Below, piece by piece: positions 17,228 to 24,239 of a DNA stretch of 64,000 bases (position 1 is the stretch's first letter; each line of letters begins with the position of its first letter). Location: contig JAMPHZ010000013.1 in the NCBI GenBank assembly GCA_023663145.1, forward strand, positions 1 to 64,000. The letters run 5' to 3'. The notes under the pieces are model-generated. The model did not search any database. It was not told where the DNA came from and worked only from the letters and a program-made list of their open reading frames with translations. This DNA is from Odoribacter sp. GTDB lineage: Bacteria > Bacteroidota > Bacteroidia > Bacteroidales > Muribaculaceae. The position numbers and the translations under genes are program-made.

Positions 17228-18889
17228 ATGAATTGGTTTGAAAGTTTGTTTTTCAATCAGTCGCCCCTGCAGGCGGTATGTGTCATATCAGTGATCATAG
17301 CCTGCGGTCTGGGGTTAGGAAAACTGCGCGTGTGTGGCATCTCGCTTGGTGTAACATTTGTGTTCTTCACCGGTATTTTAGCGGGACATCTCGGATTGTC
17401 AATCGATCCAGGAATGCTCAAATATGCCGAAGATTTCGGGCTGATGTTATTCGTATACGAACTTGGACTTAAGGTTGGCCCGGGTTTCTTCAGCTCATTC
17501 CGCACAGGTGGCTTGAAGCTTAACATGCTCGGACTCGGGTTGGTATTGGTTGGAACGGCATTAGCTATCGGTCTTGGAATCATACTCAATATACCGATGA
17601 GTGACATGGTTGGTATAATCAGCGGTGCCACTACCAACACCCCGTCGCTGGGTGCCGCACAGCAGGCTCTCGCGCAAATGGGTATGGCGGGCAACGGCGC
17701 AGCCCTCAGTTGCGCGGTCACATATCCGTTGGGTGTAGTGGGGGTGATACTGGCATTTGTCATTATAAGGAAATTCGTGGCTCGACCGGCTGATTATGAA
17801 TCCCACAATCAGGCCGACGCCGACCACACCTTTGTTGCAGAGTTCAGTGTAACTAATCCGGGTGTCAACGGCCTGTCACTGCGGCAACTCACGCAGTTGG
17901 TCAACACCCGATTTGTAATCTCGCGCATATGGCACGGTGAACATGTATGTATACCGGGCCCCGATGACCGCCTCGAAAGTGGCGACCGAGTGCTCGTAAT
18001 CACAAACGAGGAAGAACTGCCGCGCCTTACGCTGCTTTTCGGGCGTATGAGCGACCGAGACTGGAACCGGCCTAACATTGATTGGGATAAGCTTGACAAG
18101 AATCTAATTTCACGCACTATAACCGTGAGCAAACCGCAACTCAACGGGCGCAGACTTGGCTCGCTGCGGCTGCGTAATAACTTCGCAGTCAATATATCAA
18201 GAGTAACACGCTCCGGAGTAAGACTTCTCGCCACACCCAATCTTATACTTCAGCTCGGCGACAGGCTCACTATAGTGGGCGAAAGCAACGCCATTGACCG
18301 TGTGGCCAATCTTGTAGGCAACTCCGACACAGACCTCAAGGACCCCAATCTGGCAGCAATCTTCATAGGACTCGTGCTGTCGCTTATCGTTGGTTCGATA
18401 CCTATAGCCATTCCGGGCATCTCTGTACCTGTCAAACTGGGTCTCGCCGGAGGCCCGATTGTAGTGGGAATCCTCATCGGACGTTTCGGACCACAGTTCC
18501 ATCTGGTAACGTACACCACATGAAGCGCCAACCTCATGCTGCGAGGTATCGGTCTGAGCCTGTTCCTTGCATGTCTCGGGCTGGAGTCGGGCGCGAAGTT
18601 TCTCGACACCATCATGAGAGCCGACGGATTGCTATGGATCGCTACCGGCTTCATCATCACCCTTGTGCCGTCGCTTATTATGACAATGCTCGCAATGCGG
18701 ATGTGGAAGCTTGATTTCGCCACTTCGGCCGGTATGGTTAGCGGAGCCATGGCAAATCCCATGTCTCTCAACTATGCCAACGAGATAACGAGAGGCGACG
18801 ACGCGTCGGTAGCATATGCGACCACGTATCCGCTGTCAATGTTCGCCAGAGTGGTAATAGCCCAACTTCTGGTAATATGTTTCAGTTGA
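17228..18889 (+). pseudogene. AspT/YidE/YbjL-family transporter interrupted by an in-frame TGA
   Basis: The reading frame runs from ATG 17228 (an ATG at 17210 is also possible) to TGA 18887-18889 and encodes a complete transporter of the putative aspartate:alanine exchanger type: about five N-terminal helices, two TrkA-C/RCK-C domains (around 17830-18300), and about five C-terminal helices. A TGA at 18521-18523 interrupts it between GRFGPQFHLVTYTT and SANLMLRGIGLSLFLA, in the first part of the C-terminal membrane domain. The frame is unchanged on both sides, so this is a nonsense change, not a frameshift. It may be a true pseudogene, a sequencing error or, less likely, read through. Many genes here end in TGA, so TGA is a normal stop in this genome. 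Confidence 0.85.
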
Positions 18890-18938
18890 ACAAGACTGTA
18901 TCCCGAATTATTTAATAAGTAGACCTACGTAAATATAA

Positions 18939-18977
18939 ATAGAGGTGAACTCCAATGTTGGCGCTCACCTCTATCAA
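18939..18977. terminator. Hairpin between convergent transporter and secreted-protein genes
   Basis: A 10-bp stem (ATAGAGGTGA with TCACCTCTAT) and a ~16-base loop lie between the convergent 3' ends at 18889 and 19001. T-rich tracts are weak on both sides, so it is a probable but not strong bidirectional terminator. Confidence 0.6.
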
Positions 18978-19000
18978 TACGGTTTGGATTGATTACAGGA

Positions 19001-19657
19001 TTAATTTTGGGTGAATGTCATATCCTCAACAATAAGAGTTTGCTTGCCGAAAGTGTAGAAACCAATTCCGGAAAAATCCAAAGGCATATATTTTACCTTG
19101 AGGATTTCCATTCCGTCCACATAAAATGAAAGGACATCACCATCACAAACGAGCTTCCACTCCTGATCAAGTTTCTTCTTGTTTGGCCACTTGACGCCCT
19201 GCATGATATTACCGACAACACGGTTATCAACGTAACGAGTGAAGTTCACCATCTCATCGTTGAAGTTAAAACAATAAAAATTTCCGCCATCTTTGTAGTT
19301 GAACACAAAACCGCATACACGGTCGTTGGCAAGTTTGTCAATCTTGACGTTTGCAATGACCTCAAAAGGCTTTTTTACGTCAAGAGGAGCATAACAGTGA
19401 GTCTCGAAGAAAGTGTTTTCTCCCACCTTTGTGGCGACACCACTCATAGCGGTAAGGAGTGCACCGGCAGCTTTGTTCTCTCCCTTAGATTTGATGGTCA
19501 TCACACCTTTGTCAATAACAGCAGAACCTTTGTTGCTCTCAAAAGCGCACTCAGTCCAACCAAGAGAGTTCGCGTCGAAAGTGTCGACGAAACTCTGTGC
19601 ATAGGAAACAACCGTGGCAGCTGCAACCAGACACACTGAAATAAAAATTCTTTTCAT
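19001..19657 (-). CDS. Secreted protein with a concanavalin/LamG-like (DUF1080-type) fold, function unknown
   Basis: 218 residues with a signal peptide (about 1-20, ending SYAQ). The pattern VDTFDANSLGWTECAF, a middle CGFVFNYKDGGNFYCFNF and the C-terminal LVCDGDVLSFYVDGMEILKV and IGFYTFGKQTLIVEDM is typical of jelly-roll domains of the DUF1080 or LamG type. Those domains bind or cleave glycans, but no catalytic residues can be assigned here. It is the third gene of a minus-strand set with the two preceding secreted proteins. Confidence 0.7.
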   Translation of the reverse strand: MKRIFISVCLVAAATVVSYAQSFVDTFDANSLGWTECAFESNKGSAVIDKGVMTIKSKGENKAAGALLTAMSGVATKVGENTFFETHCYAPLDVKKPFEVIANVKIDKLANDRVCGFVFNYKDGGNFYCFNFNDEMVNFTRYVDNRVVGNIMQGVKWPNKKKLDQEWKLVCDGDVLSFYVDGMEILKVKYMPLDFSGIGFYTFGKQTLIVEDMTFTQN

Positions 19658-19680
19658 GTCGTTTGTTTTTATTATGGTTA

Positions 19681-20388
19681 TTAAATGCTACTTGTTTTGC
19701 CTATTCTCGTCTGAAGCTCTTCTACCATAGGTTCTAATTCCTTAGGGAGTCTATCAACCTCGTCAAATTCACCATGGCGAGCTTGCATTGCTCCTGCGAC
19801 TTCTGAAGAAATCTTAATTTGGAACGCTACTCGTTCCGGTGTAGTGACATCTCTTACTGTCACGCGATTTCGCAGTTGCTTTTCAGACATATTGAAAGTT
19901 TTATACTTCCAAGGGGTTTGGAGATAACCTCCATGAAAATCTGTAGTTTCTATTTCCGGAAAATAGTTCAGGAGAATTTGATGCAGCAGTTTCCATGCCG
20001 CCTCACTATTAACCTTTCCCTCTGCATCTATGGTGTAATACTGAGGGTCAAGTGTGATGGTCATATATTTGTTGACCAATCCCGAGGCTGCTGAACCTCG
20101 GTAGAATCCATCTTGCATAAGATTGAACGACAGCGAGTTTCTCTCATCACCACCATAGAATTTTGAATTGGCGGTTGTGTACTCATTACATTCAACCCGA
20201 ATGATTGCAACCTGGTTTTTCTTTGGGGGGCGAGTGAATTCACCGTAGCCATAGCCAATTAAGTTATTGTCAACATAAATGGCGGCCTCTTGCGGTTGGA
20301 CTGTGATCTTGATAACTTTGGCCTTCTTTTCTGCATATGCAGTCATGGCCACCATCAAAATCATCAAGATTGAGATGATCTTCTTCAT
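19681..20388 (-). CDS. Secreted protein with an N-terminal PEGA-like domain, function unknown
   Basis: 235 residues; signal peptide about 1-19 (TAYA). The first ~70 mature residues read like a PEGA/carrier sandwich (KITVQPQEAAIYVDNNLIGYGYGEF). The remainder, with DPQYYTIDAEGKVNSEAAWKLLHQILLNYFPEIE, is unrecognised. It starts three bases after the stop of the upstream small lipoprotein, which has a similar IEIYVEDEYLGRDLVYYTVP pattern. The pair probably arose from related domains and may work together in the periplasm or at the outer membrane. Confidence 0.65.
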   Translation of the reverse strand: MKKIISILMILMVAMTAYAEKKAKVIKITVQPQEAAIYVDNNLIGYGYGEFTRPPKKNQVAIIRVECNEYTTANSKFYGGDERNSLSFNLMQDGFYRGSAASGLVNKYMTITLDPQYYTIDAEGKVNSEAAWKLLHQILLNYFPEIETTDFHGGYLQTPWKYKTFNMSEKQLRNRVTVRDVTTPERVAFQIKISSEVAGAMQARHGEFDEVDRLPKELEPMVEELQTRIGKTSSI

Positions 20389-20391
20389 GAT

Positions 20392-20718
20392 TTAATAAGA
20401 TTTGGATGAATATCTGTAGTTTTTAGGAATCTGTAGTTCTATAAGTGTTCCCTTGCGGTCTTTGACATTGATACGTCTATGATATACTTCCATGCCGTTT
20501 TCCCTACATGATACCTCGATGTATTCTCTACCTTTAGGTACTGTATAGTACACTAAATCGCGCCCCAGATATTCATCCTCAACATAAATTTCGATTTGGC
20601 GTTCCTGACATGTCAGGCCTATCGTCTTAGAAGATGAGCAAGAACTCAGGCAAACTGTTAGCAATAGAGCAAAACTTAATAAAAAAGTTGTGACGAAGGG
20701 CATGCGGCTATAGTACAT
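20392..20718 (-). CDS. Small lipoprotein with a PEGA-like domain
   Basis: 108 residues. The signal sequence ends in a lipobox (CLSSC, Cys about residue 27). I prefer ATG 20718 because it gives an Arg in the N-region; ATG 20703 would not. The mature part carries QIEIYVEDEYLGRDLVYYTVPKG, a PEGA-like turn pattern. It is the first gene of the three-gene secreted set and lies 54 bases downstream of the T tract that ends the candidate RNA at 20773-21082. No TAnnTTTG box was found between that terminator and this gene. Confidence 0.65.
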   Translation of the reverse strand: MYYSRMPFVTTFLLSFALLLTVCLSSCSSSKTIGLTCQERQIEIYVEDEYLGRDLVYYTVPKGREYIEVSCRENGMEVYHRRINVKDRKGTLIELQIPKNYRYSSKSY

Positions 20719-20772
20719 ACTCTAAAATTGCCGCAGGACCCTCTCATTGGCTTTTGATTAGTTTATATACAG

Positions 20773-20866
20773 AAAAACGTGAGGTCTGTACCGTTGCCCG
20801 TTCCACAGTTAGAGGCCTTCGCATTGCCCGGTTAGTTGAACGAGCAAACTTGCAGAGGCCTCACGT
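20773..20866 (-). terminator. Terminator at the 3' end of the candidate RNA
   Basis: An eight-pair outer stem (20777-20784 with 20859-20866), continued by TCTG/CAGA after a two-base bulge, encloses ~64 bases and ends with five Ts on the minus strand (20773-20777). It lies 54 bases upstream of the small lipoprotein gene, so it could also act as an attenuator. Confidence 0.6.
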
Positions 20867-21082
20867 AGAATATGCGATATGCCCATTGCATGGCACTCGC
20901 GTGTCATGCCGAGCGGAAAATACATATCCACTAAGCCATCTACCGTTTGCTACATTCTTGACTAACCTAAGAAAGTTGCGAAGTTTCTAACTGCCAAGAA
21001 AGAGCGTTAAGTAAACGCTTTCCATTATGTCTTGCAGACCCTCCCGCATTGCCCGTGACCGGGCCTCTGCGATGCGGTCTGC
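20773..21082 (-). ncRNA. Candidate structured RNA of about 310 nt (independent sRNA or attenuating leader)
   Basis: On the minus strand a TAACTTTG promoter box (21088-21095) is followed at once by a strong hairpin: 21034-21040 pairs with 21076-21082, 21046-21049 with 21072-21075, and 21051-21055 with 21060-21064. A perfect AGCGTT/AACGCT hairpin (21003-21019) comes next. The 3' end is a long stem, ACGTGAGG with CCTCACGT (20777-20784 with 20859-20866) plus further pairs, and then five Ts. GCAGAGGCC in the 5' domain is complementary over nine bases to GGCCTCTGC in the 3' domain, so an alternative fold is possible. CGGGCAAYG occurs three times. It is not tRNA, tmRNA, RNase P or SRP RNA by any motif I can see. 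It could be a free RNA, or a leader of the secreted operon starting at 20718. Confidence 0.6.
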
Positions 21083-21087
21083 AACTG

Positions 21088-21095
21088 CAAAGTTA
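21088..21095 (-). promoter_or_regulatory. -7 promoter box of the candidate RNA
   Basis: On the minus strand this is TAACTTTG. The predicted start is five to eight bases on, at the foot of the first strong hairpin. No TTTG was found at the -33 position. Confidence 0.5.
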
Positions 21096-21305
21096 ATAAT
21101 TAATTCTGAATTTATTGTAGATCTTGAAATTTAAATTATACTCATTAACGCGTGTACATAAAGTTTACCCCCCTTTGTTTCCCTCTTTAAATTTATCTAA
21201 CTGTTCAATATGTTTTTTTTCACAAATCTCCCCTTTCTGATTTCACACTCAACCCAAATCATTCTGCAAATCCCCTTGCTGACATAACCGCTTGATCTAT
21301 TTGGT

Positions 21306-21411
21306 CAAAATACAAAAAATCAATCGAACAAACAAACGCGTGGTTGCTTATCCGATTGATTGTCTTTTGTTTATGTCGCCCAAGTCGTTTAATATTCCTC
21401 CTCGTTGAAGA
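21306..21411 (-). pseudogene. Degraded copy of the 3' end and terminator of the DUF2795 gene
   Basis: This stretch aligns with 23858-23960, the terminator and last codons of the intact DUF2795 gene at 23938-24159. The 23 bases 21389-21411 are identical to 23938-23960, including the stop codon and the NEEEY codons. Both copies share a rightward CCGATTGNTTGTCTTTT block and the poly-A tract. Here the terminator stem is degenerate and upstream codons run into a stop after about 12 residues. It is either the scar of an insertion next to the intact gene or the remnant of a second copy. Confidence 0.7.
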
Positions 21412-21510
21412 AATTATTCGCATCGTAATATCAGCTACTTATACTTTCCATTTCATAAATAGGCAAGTTTATTTGGCGATGAAAGACGATAAAACACTAA
21501 CGCAAGAAAT

Positions 21511-21573
21511 GAGTAAAACGAGTAAAAACACGCAGAAAACACGCAGAAAACACTCGAAAAACGCGCAGAAAAC
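21511..21573. repeat. Short tandem repeats, GAGTAAAAC x2 then ACGCAGAAAAC x4
   Basis: Two units GAGTAAAAC/GAGTAAAAAC (21511-21529) are followed by four 11-bp units: ACGCAGAAAAC twice (21530-21551), ACTCGAAAAAC (21552-21562) and GCGCAGAAAAC (21563-21573). The 11-bp period is not a multiple of three, so the repeat is likely conserved, if at all, as DNA. It abuts the 3' end of the AlbA_2 gene. Confidence 0.7.
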
Positions 21574-21586
21574 GTTCTTACTATGG

Positions 21587-23290
21587 TTAAGAATTCAAGT
21601 ATTTCTTTCCTGCATCCGTGATAATCCATGATTTCCCAGTCTCTGACTTTATGATAAAGCCTCGTTCGTTAATCTCCATCAATAAGTGAGTCAGGAAATT
21701 AAGTTTCTGTGATTTGGTCAGACTTACCGAAAGACTTTGTTCAAGGATTTCAAATGCCATAGCGCGTTTAAATCCTTTTACTCCCGCGTTGTCCGCTAAT
21801 TGTAAGATAAGCTTTACCATTGCGGTCTTATTTAAACCGGTTTCCTTGGTATAATGGCCTACTTGTTGAGCCTTTTGCGCTACAGATAGAGCGATGTTAT
21901 ATCTCGGAGACTTACCCTCAATGAGATTCCTATCTCTCAAATGCTTTGCGGCTTCTTTTGTTATCGGCTTGTGTCGTCTTACGGAATCAAGCCACAGACA
22001 TTCCATAAGGCTTAACGAGGAATCACTCTTCAATAGATCTGTGTAGGCATCATCGCTTGATATTCCATATATCGTGACACTTACAGTGCGTTCTATTTCA
22101 TCAATATCATATTCCGGCATGGGAAAGAAGCGACGACGTTGCTCCTTGAACATTTTAGGGATACCACGTCCAACGGTGTCAATCATATTGAAATGAACCA
22201 TACCATGCGCAAGGCATGTGTTGCGATATTCCGATTGTGGTCCTTTTTCTTTCAGTACCTTCTCTATAGACTTTGGAATGAACGAACCCTTGTTACTGTA
22301 AAACAAGGACCCTTCGTTCTCTACCAAAGTAATTCTTCCCCCGAGGGAATAATCCTGATGTGCTATGCAATTATGTAATGCCTCGCGTATGGAATAATCC
22401 TCATACTGTTTCATTGTGTCGGGAAAGAGGGTTCCTCCCGGCAACTCGCGCATTGTTTTATTGCGAATCTTGTTGAAAATCTTGTCTACCGTGAGGATGT
22501 AAGGAATTGAGAAATGCTCGTAATCGACCACTTCCCCATCCTTATCCTTCCAAACCCAAGTAATCTGAGTATTGGCCGGGTGAATCTTTTGTAGCGCCAA
22601 TGGCTTGCCTAATAGCAGTATCGCGGCTCTTGTAAGTTTACCATCACGCATCATCTCACTATGACACAGAAATTCGTCAATCGACCATTCATCAACCTCA
22701 TTTGCCGGAATAGTTGACCCATGTACCTTCTTATACATGACTCGGGCTGTCGCAAGGGCCAATTCATCAAGATCCTCAATAGTAGCAGATTCGACAAGTT
22801 CAGCCGACCAGTCGGGAATTGGGATCTGATATCTTATTTCATCTGATTTTGACTGATTCAATGGCACAAGACTCTCACCATCGCGCCCATATGGAATTCC
22901 TTTCCATTTCACAACAATATTTCTGGGAGCGGCGGGAATCTTAAACATCAACACTCGCTTTCCATCAACGGTTATGGGTATAATCTCCCTAAACGTCAGT
23001 TTATCGGTTGAATTGAGGGCAATATCATGTTTCAATTTATTGATGCTTTCCTCACTATTCTTGAAAGAAGTACCGACAATAGTATGAGTCGGTTGGTGAT
23101 ATCCCATAACCAACCATGCGAAGTCAACGCCACACAGATTTGCCTCATTGCTCAACGCAGAGAAATACTTCCCGAGGTCATCAGTGTCAAAATTGCGCTC
23201 CGCCTTCTTGAACTCCACCACCTCATTCTCGGCGTGTTCAATGAGAGAATGGAATATTTCACTGTATTCTTGGTTTGTCATATTGCTCAA
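21587..23290 (-). CDS. AlbA_2 (Schlafen-like) domain protein with GHKL-type ATPase module and winged-helix C terminus
   Basis: 567 residues. The N-terminal AlbA_2 domain (about residues 15-150) has the typical EVVEFKKAERNF and LVMGYHQPTHTIVGTSF blocks. A HATPase_c_4-like module follows (about 285-400: REALHNCIAHQDYSLGGRITLVENEGSLFYSNKGSF), and the last ~130 residues look like winged-helix units. Proteins of this build are variously annotated as RecG-like helicases or transcriptional regulators, and some members are linked to defence, but the function here is open. The gene sits alone between two copies of a DUF2795 3' end, so it is probably acquired DNA. Confidence 0.82.
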   Translation of the reverse strand: MSNMTNQEYSEIFHSLIEHAENEVVEFKKAERNFDTDDLGKYFSALSNEANLCGVDFAWLVMGYHQPTHTIVGTSFKNSEESINKLKHDIALNSTDKLTFREIIPITVDGKRVLMFKIPAAPRNIVVKWKGIPYGRDGESLVPLNQSKSDEIRYQIPIPDWSAELVESATIEDLDELALATARVMYKKVHGSTIPANEVDEWSIDEFLCHSEMMRDGKLTRAAILLLGKPLALQKIHPANTQITWVWKDKDGEVVDYEHFSIPYILTVDKIFNKIRNKTMRELPGGTLFPDTMKQYEDYSIREALHNCIAHQDYSLGGRITLVENEGSLFYSNKGSFIPKSIEKVLKEKGPQSEYRNTCLAHGMVHFNMIDTVGRGIPKMFKEQRRRFFPMPEYDIDEIERTVSVTIYGISSDDAYTDLLKSDSSLSLMECLWLDSVRRHKPITKEAAKHLRDRNLIEGKSPRYNIALSVAQKAQQVGHYTKETGLNKTAMVKLILQLADNAGVKGFKRAMAFEILEQSLSVSLTKSQKLNFLTHLLMEINERGFIIKSETGKSWIITDAGKKYLNS

Positions 23291-23411
23291 AGTAGTTTGA
23301 CAAATTAAAAATATATTTTAAGCAGCATGAGAAAAGTTGATCACATACTCTTTCCAAATGCCATCCAATATTTCTTGGGTGGCTTCATGGAGTGTTTCAG
23401 TACCTTGAAAT

Positions 23412-23428
23412 GGTCGCAAATTGCGACC
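23412..23428. promoter_or_regulatory. Perfect 17-bp palindrome, possible operator
   Basis: GGTCGCAA, one central A, TTGCGACC. It lies inside the decayed ORF, 122 bases upstream of the AlbA_2 start. The form is that of a homodimeric repressor site, but no such regulator is encoded nearby. Confidence 0.35.
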
Positions 23429-23433
23429 ACCTC

Positions 23434-23463
23434 TATATTAGTATCTGTTATATTAGTATCTGT
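23434..23463. repeat. Perfect tandem duplication of a 15-bp unit
   Basis: TATATTAGTATCTGT occurs twice in direct succession (23434-23448 and 23449-23463). The 15-bp unit keeps the reading frame of the decayed minus-strand ORF, where it encodes TDTNI twice. Confidence 0.8.
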
Positions 23464-23529
23464 CTCAGAACTGCCTTTTGGCGAGGTCTCTCATACCGGG
23501 AGTTTGTTGTTATCTTGTTTTTTCATGTG

Positions 23530-23537
23530 CAAATATA
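23530..23537 (-). promoter_or_regulatory. -7 promoter box of the AlbA_2 transcription unit
   Basis: On the minus strand this is TATATTTG, ending three bases before the ATG of the decayed ORF. If used, the transcript would begin almost at that ATG and run into the AlbA_2 gene. Confidence 0.4.
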
Positions 23538-23860
23538 ATCATTTTTAGTGAGATATAACGGCTTAAGTTCTTTCAGACTGTGGAGGGAAGGTATATGATT
23601 GATTAATCGCATGATATTCAGGTTGAACTGTCAAGTATTGCTTGACAATTGTGGAGGGAGTGTCTCGTCAGAAGATTTCTTCCTTATGAGTAAGAGGAAT
23701 AGAGAGGAGTAAGGCATAGGAGGACTTCTTCTTTCGGGAATAAATCCTACTGAAGGGTGATTGTATTTTAGACAAACATACGTGATTCCGAAAAAATGCA
23801 CAAAACTATATTCAATTGTATTTCATAGATTTGCAATGTTGGTATTTGCATGGCGAAAAT

Positions 23861-23907
23861 ACAAAAAAACAATCGGATAAACAACACTGCGTTTGTTTAT
23901 CCGATTG
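23861..23907 (-). terminator. Intrinsic terminator of the DUF2795 gene
   Basis: A perfect 15-bp stem (23870-23884 with 23893-23907) with an 8-base loop is followed on the minus strand by seven T residues. It lies 30 bases after the DUF2795 stop. A degenerate relative exists at 21311-21359. Confidence 0.88.
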
Positions 23908-23937
23908 TTTGTCTTTTATTTGCGTGCCTGTGCGCGA

Positions 23938-24159
23938 TTAATATTCCTCCTCGTTGAAGAGGAAGTCTTCTTTTGAGGGATAGTCAGGCCAGATGTCTTC
24001 GATAGATTCGTATGTGTCGCCTTCATCTTCGATCTCCTGAAGGTTTTCAATTACTTCAAGGGGAGCGCCTGAGCGCATGGCGTAATCTATGAGCTCATCT
24101 TTGGTCGCGGGCCAGGGGGCGTCTTCAAGTTTTGATGCAAGTTCAAGTGTCCAATACAT
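23938..24159 (-). CDS. DUF2795 domain protein (small, acidic, conserved in Bacteroidetes)
   Basis: 73 residues, strongly acidic, with a Trp/Pro-rich N-terminal half (WTLELASKLEDAPWPATKDELIDYAMRSG) typical of DUF2795 and a Glu-rich tail ending NEEEY. The function is not established. A strong own promoter and a strong own terminator mark it as an independent, probably highly expressed gene. Its 3' end is partly duplicated 2.5 kb to the left, at the other side of the AlbA_2 cassette. Confidence 0.85.
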   Translation of the reverse strand: MYWTLELASKLEDAPWPATKDELIDYAMRSGAPLEVIENLQEIEDEGDTYESIEDIWPDYPSKEDFLFNEEEY

Positions 24160-24209
24160 AGTTCAGGTATATTTCTTGGTCGGTTAATATGCGTGTTCAA
24201 AAAGTGCCG

Positions 24210-24239
24210 CAAAGTTAGTTATTTTCTATGTATTAACAA
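24210..24239 (-). promoter_or_regulatory. Promoter of the DUF2795 gene
   Basis: On the minus strand TTG (24237-24239), 19 bases, then TAACTTTG (24210-24217), 50 bases upstream of the start. The -33 element overlaps the last codons of the cobalamin adenosyltransferase gene. Confidence 0.7.

Larger units (their letters stand above)
20719..21586. other. 868-bp spacer: candidate RNA, degraded DUF2795 3' end and short tandem repeats
   Basis: No gene could be supported here. From left to right it holds a minus-strand candidate RNA with promoter and terminator (20773-21095), an AT-rich stretch with nothing recognised (about 21100-21300), a diverged copy of the end and terminator of the DUF2795 gene (about 21306-21411), about 100 bases with no recognisable content, and 10/11-bp tandem repeats (21511-21573). 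Confidence 0.7.
23341..23526 (-). pseudogene. Decayed small ORF upstream of the AlbA_2 gene
   Basis: From ATG 23526 the frame reads MKKQDNNKLPV, then TGA (23491-23493), then a continuous 49-residue stretch with protein-like composition (VVAICDHFKVLKHSMKPPKKYWMAFGKSM) to a TGA at 23341. A TATATTTG box (23530-23537) lies three bases before the ATG, and the AlbA_2 start follows 50 bases after the end. I recognise no family. It may be a nonsense-mutated leader gene of the AlbA_2 unit or chance coding. Confidence 0.35.
23291..23937. other. 647-bp spacer with a decayed ORF, palindromes and a terminator
   Basis: No intact gene was recognised. It holds a 61-codon minus-strand ORF broken by TGA (23341-23526), a perfect GGTCGCAA-A-TTGCGACC palindrome (23412-23428), a 15-bp tandem duplication (23434-23463), TGTCAAG-5-CTTGACA (23629-23647), two TGTGGAGGGA copies near 23580 and 23650, and the DUF2795 terminator (23861-23907). 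The rest shows nothing I can interpret. Confidence 0.6.

Noticed and set aside
18521..18550. Selenocysteine insertion at TGA 18521
   Set aside because: The position is in a membrane helix region of a transporter family not known to contain selenocysteine, and no sel genes are in the window. The downstream stem is only five pairs. Kept only as a test in the findings.
20754..20990. Plus-strand ORF of 78 codons overlapping the candidate RNA
   Set aside because: It has no promoter box or membrane or domain feature, and it is antisense to a region better explained by a structured RNA with its own promoter and terminator. Such ORFs are common on the reverse strand of GC-rich RNA genes.
21344..21631. 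Plus-strand ORF of 95 codons with a Lys/Thr-rich repetitive part
   Set aside because: Its repeat is an 11-bp DNA repeat that does not keep codon phase, and it runs antisense into the AlbA_2 gene. No start signal was seen.
21511..23660. CRISPR array
   Set aside because: The short tandem repeats have no unique spacers between them and no cas genes are near.
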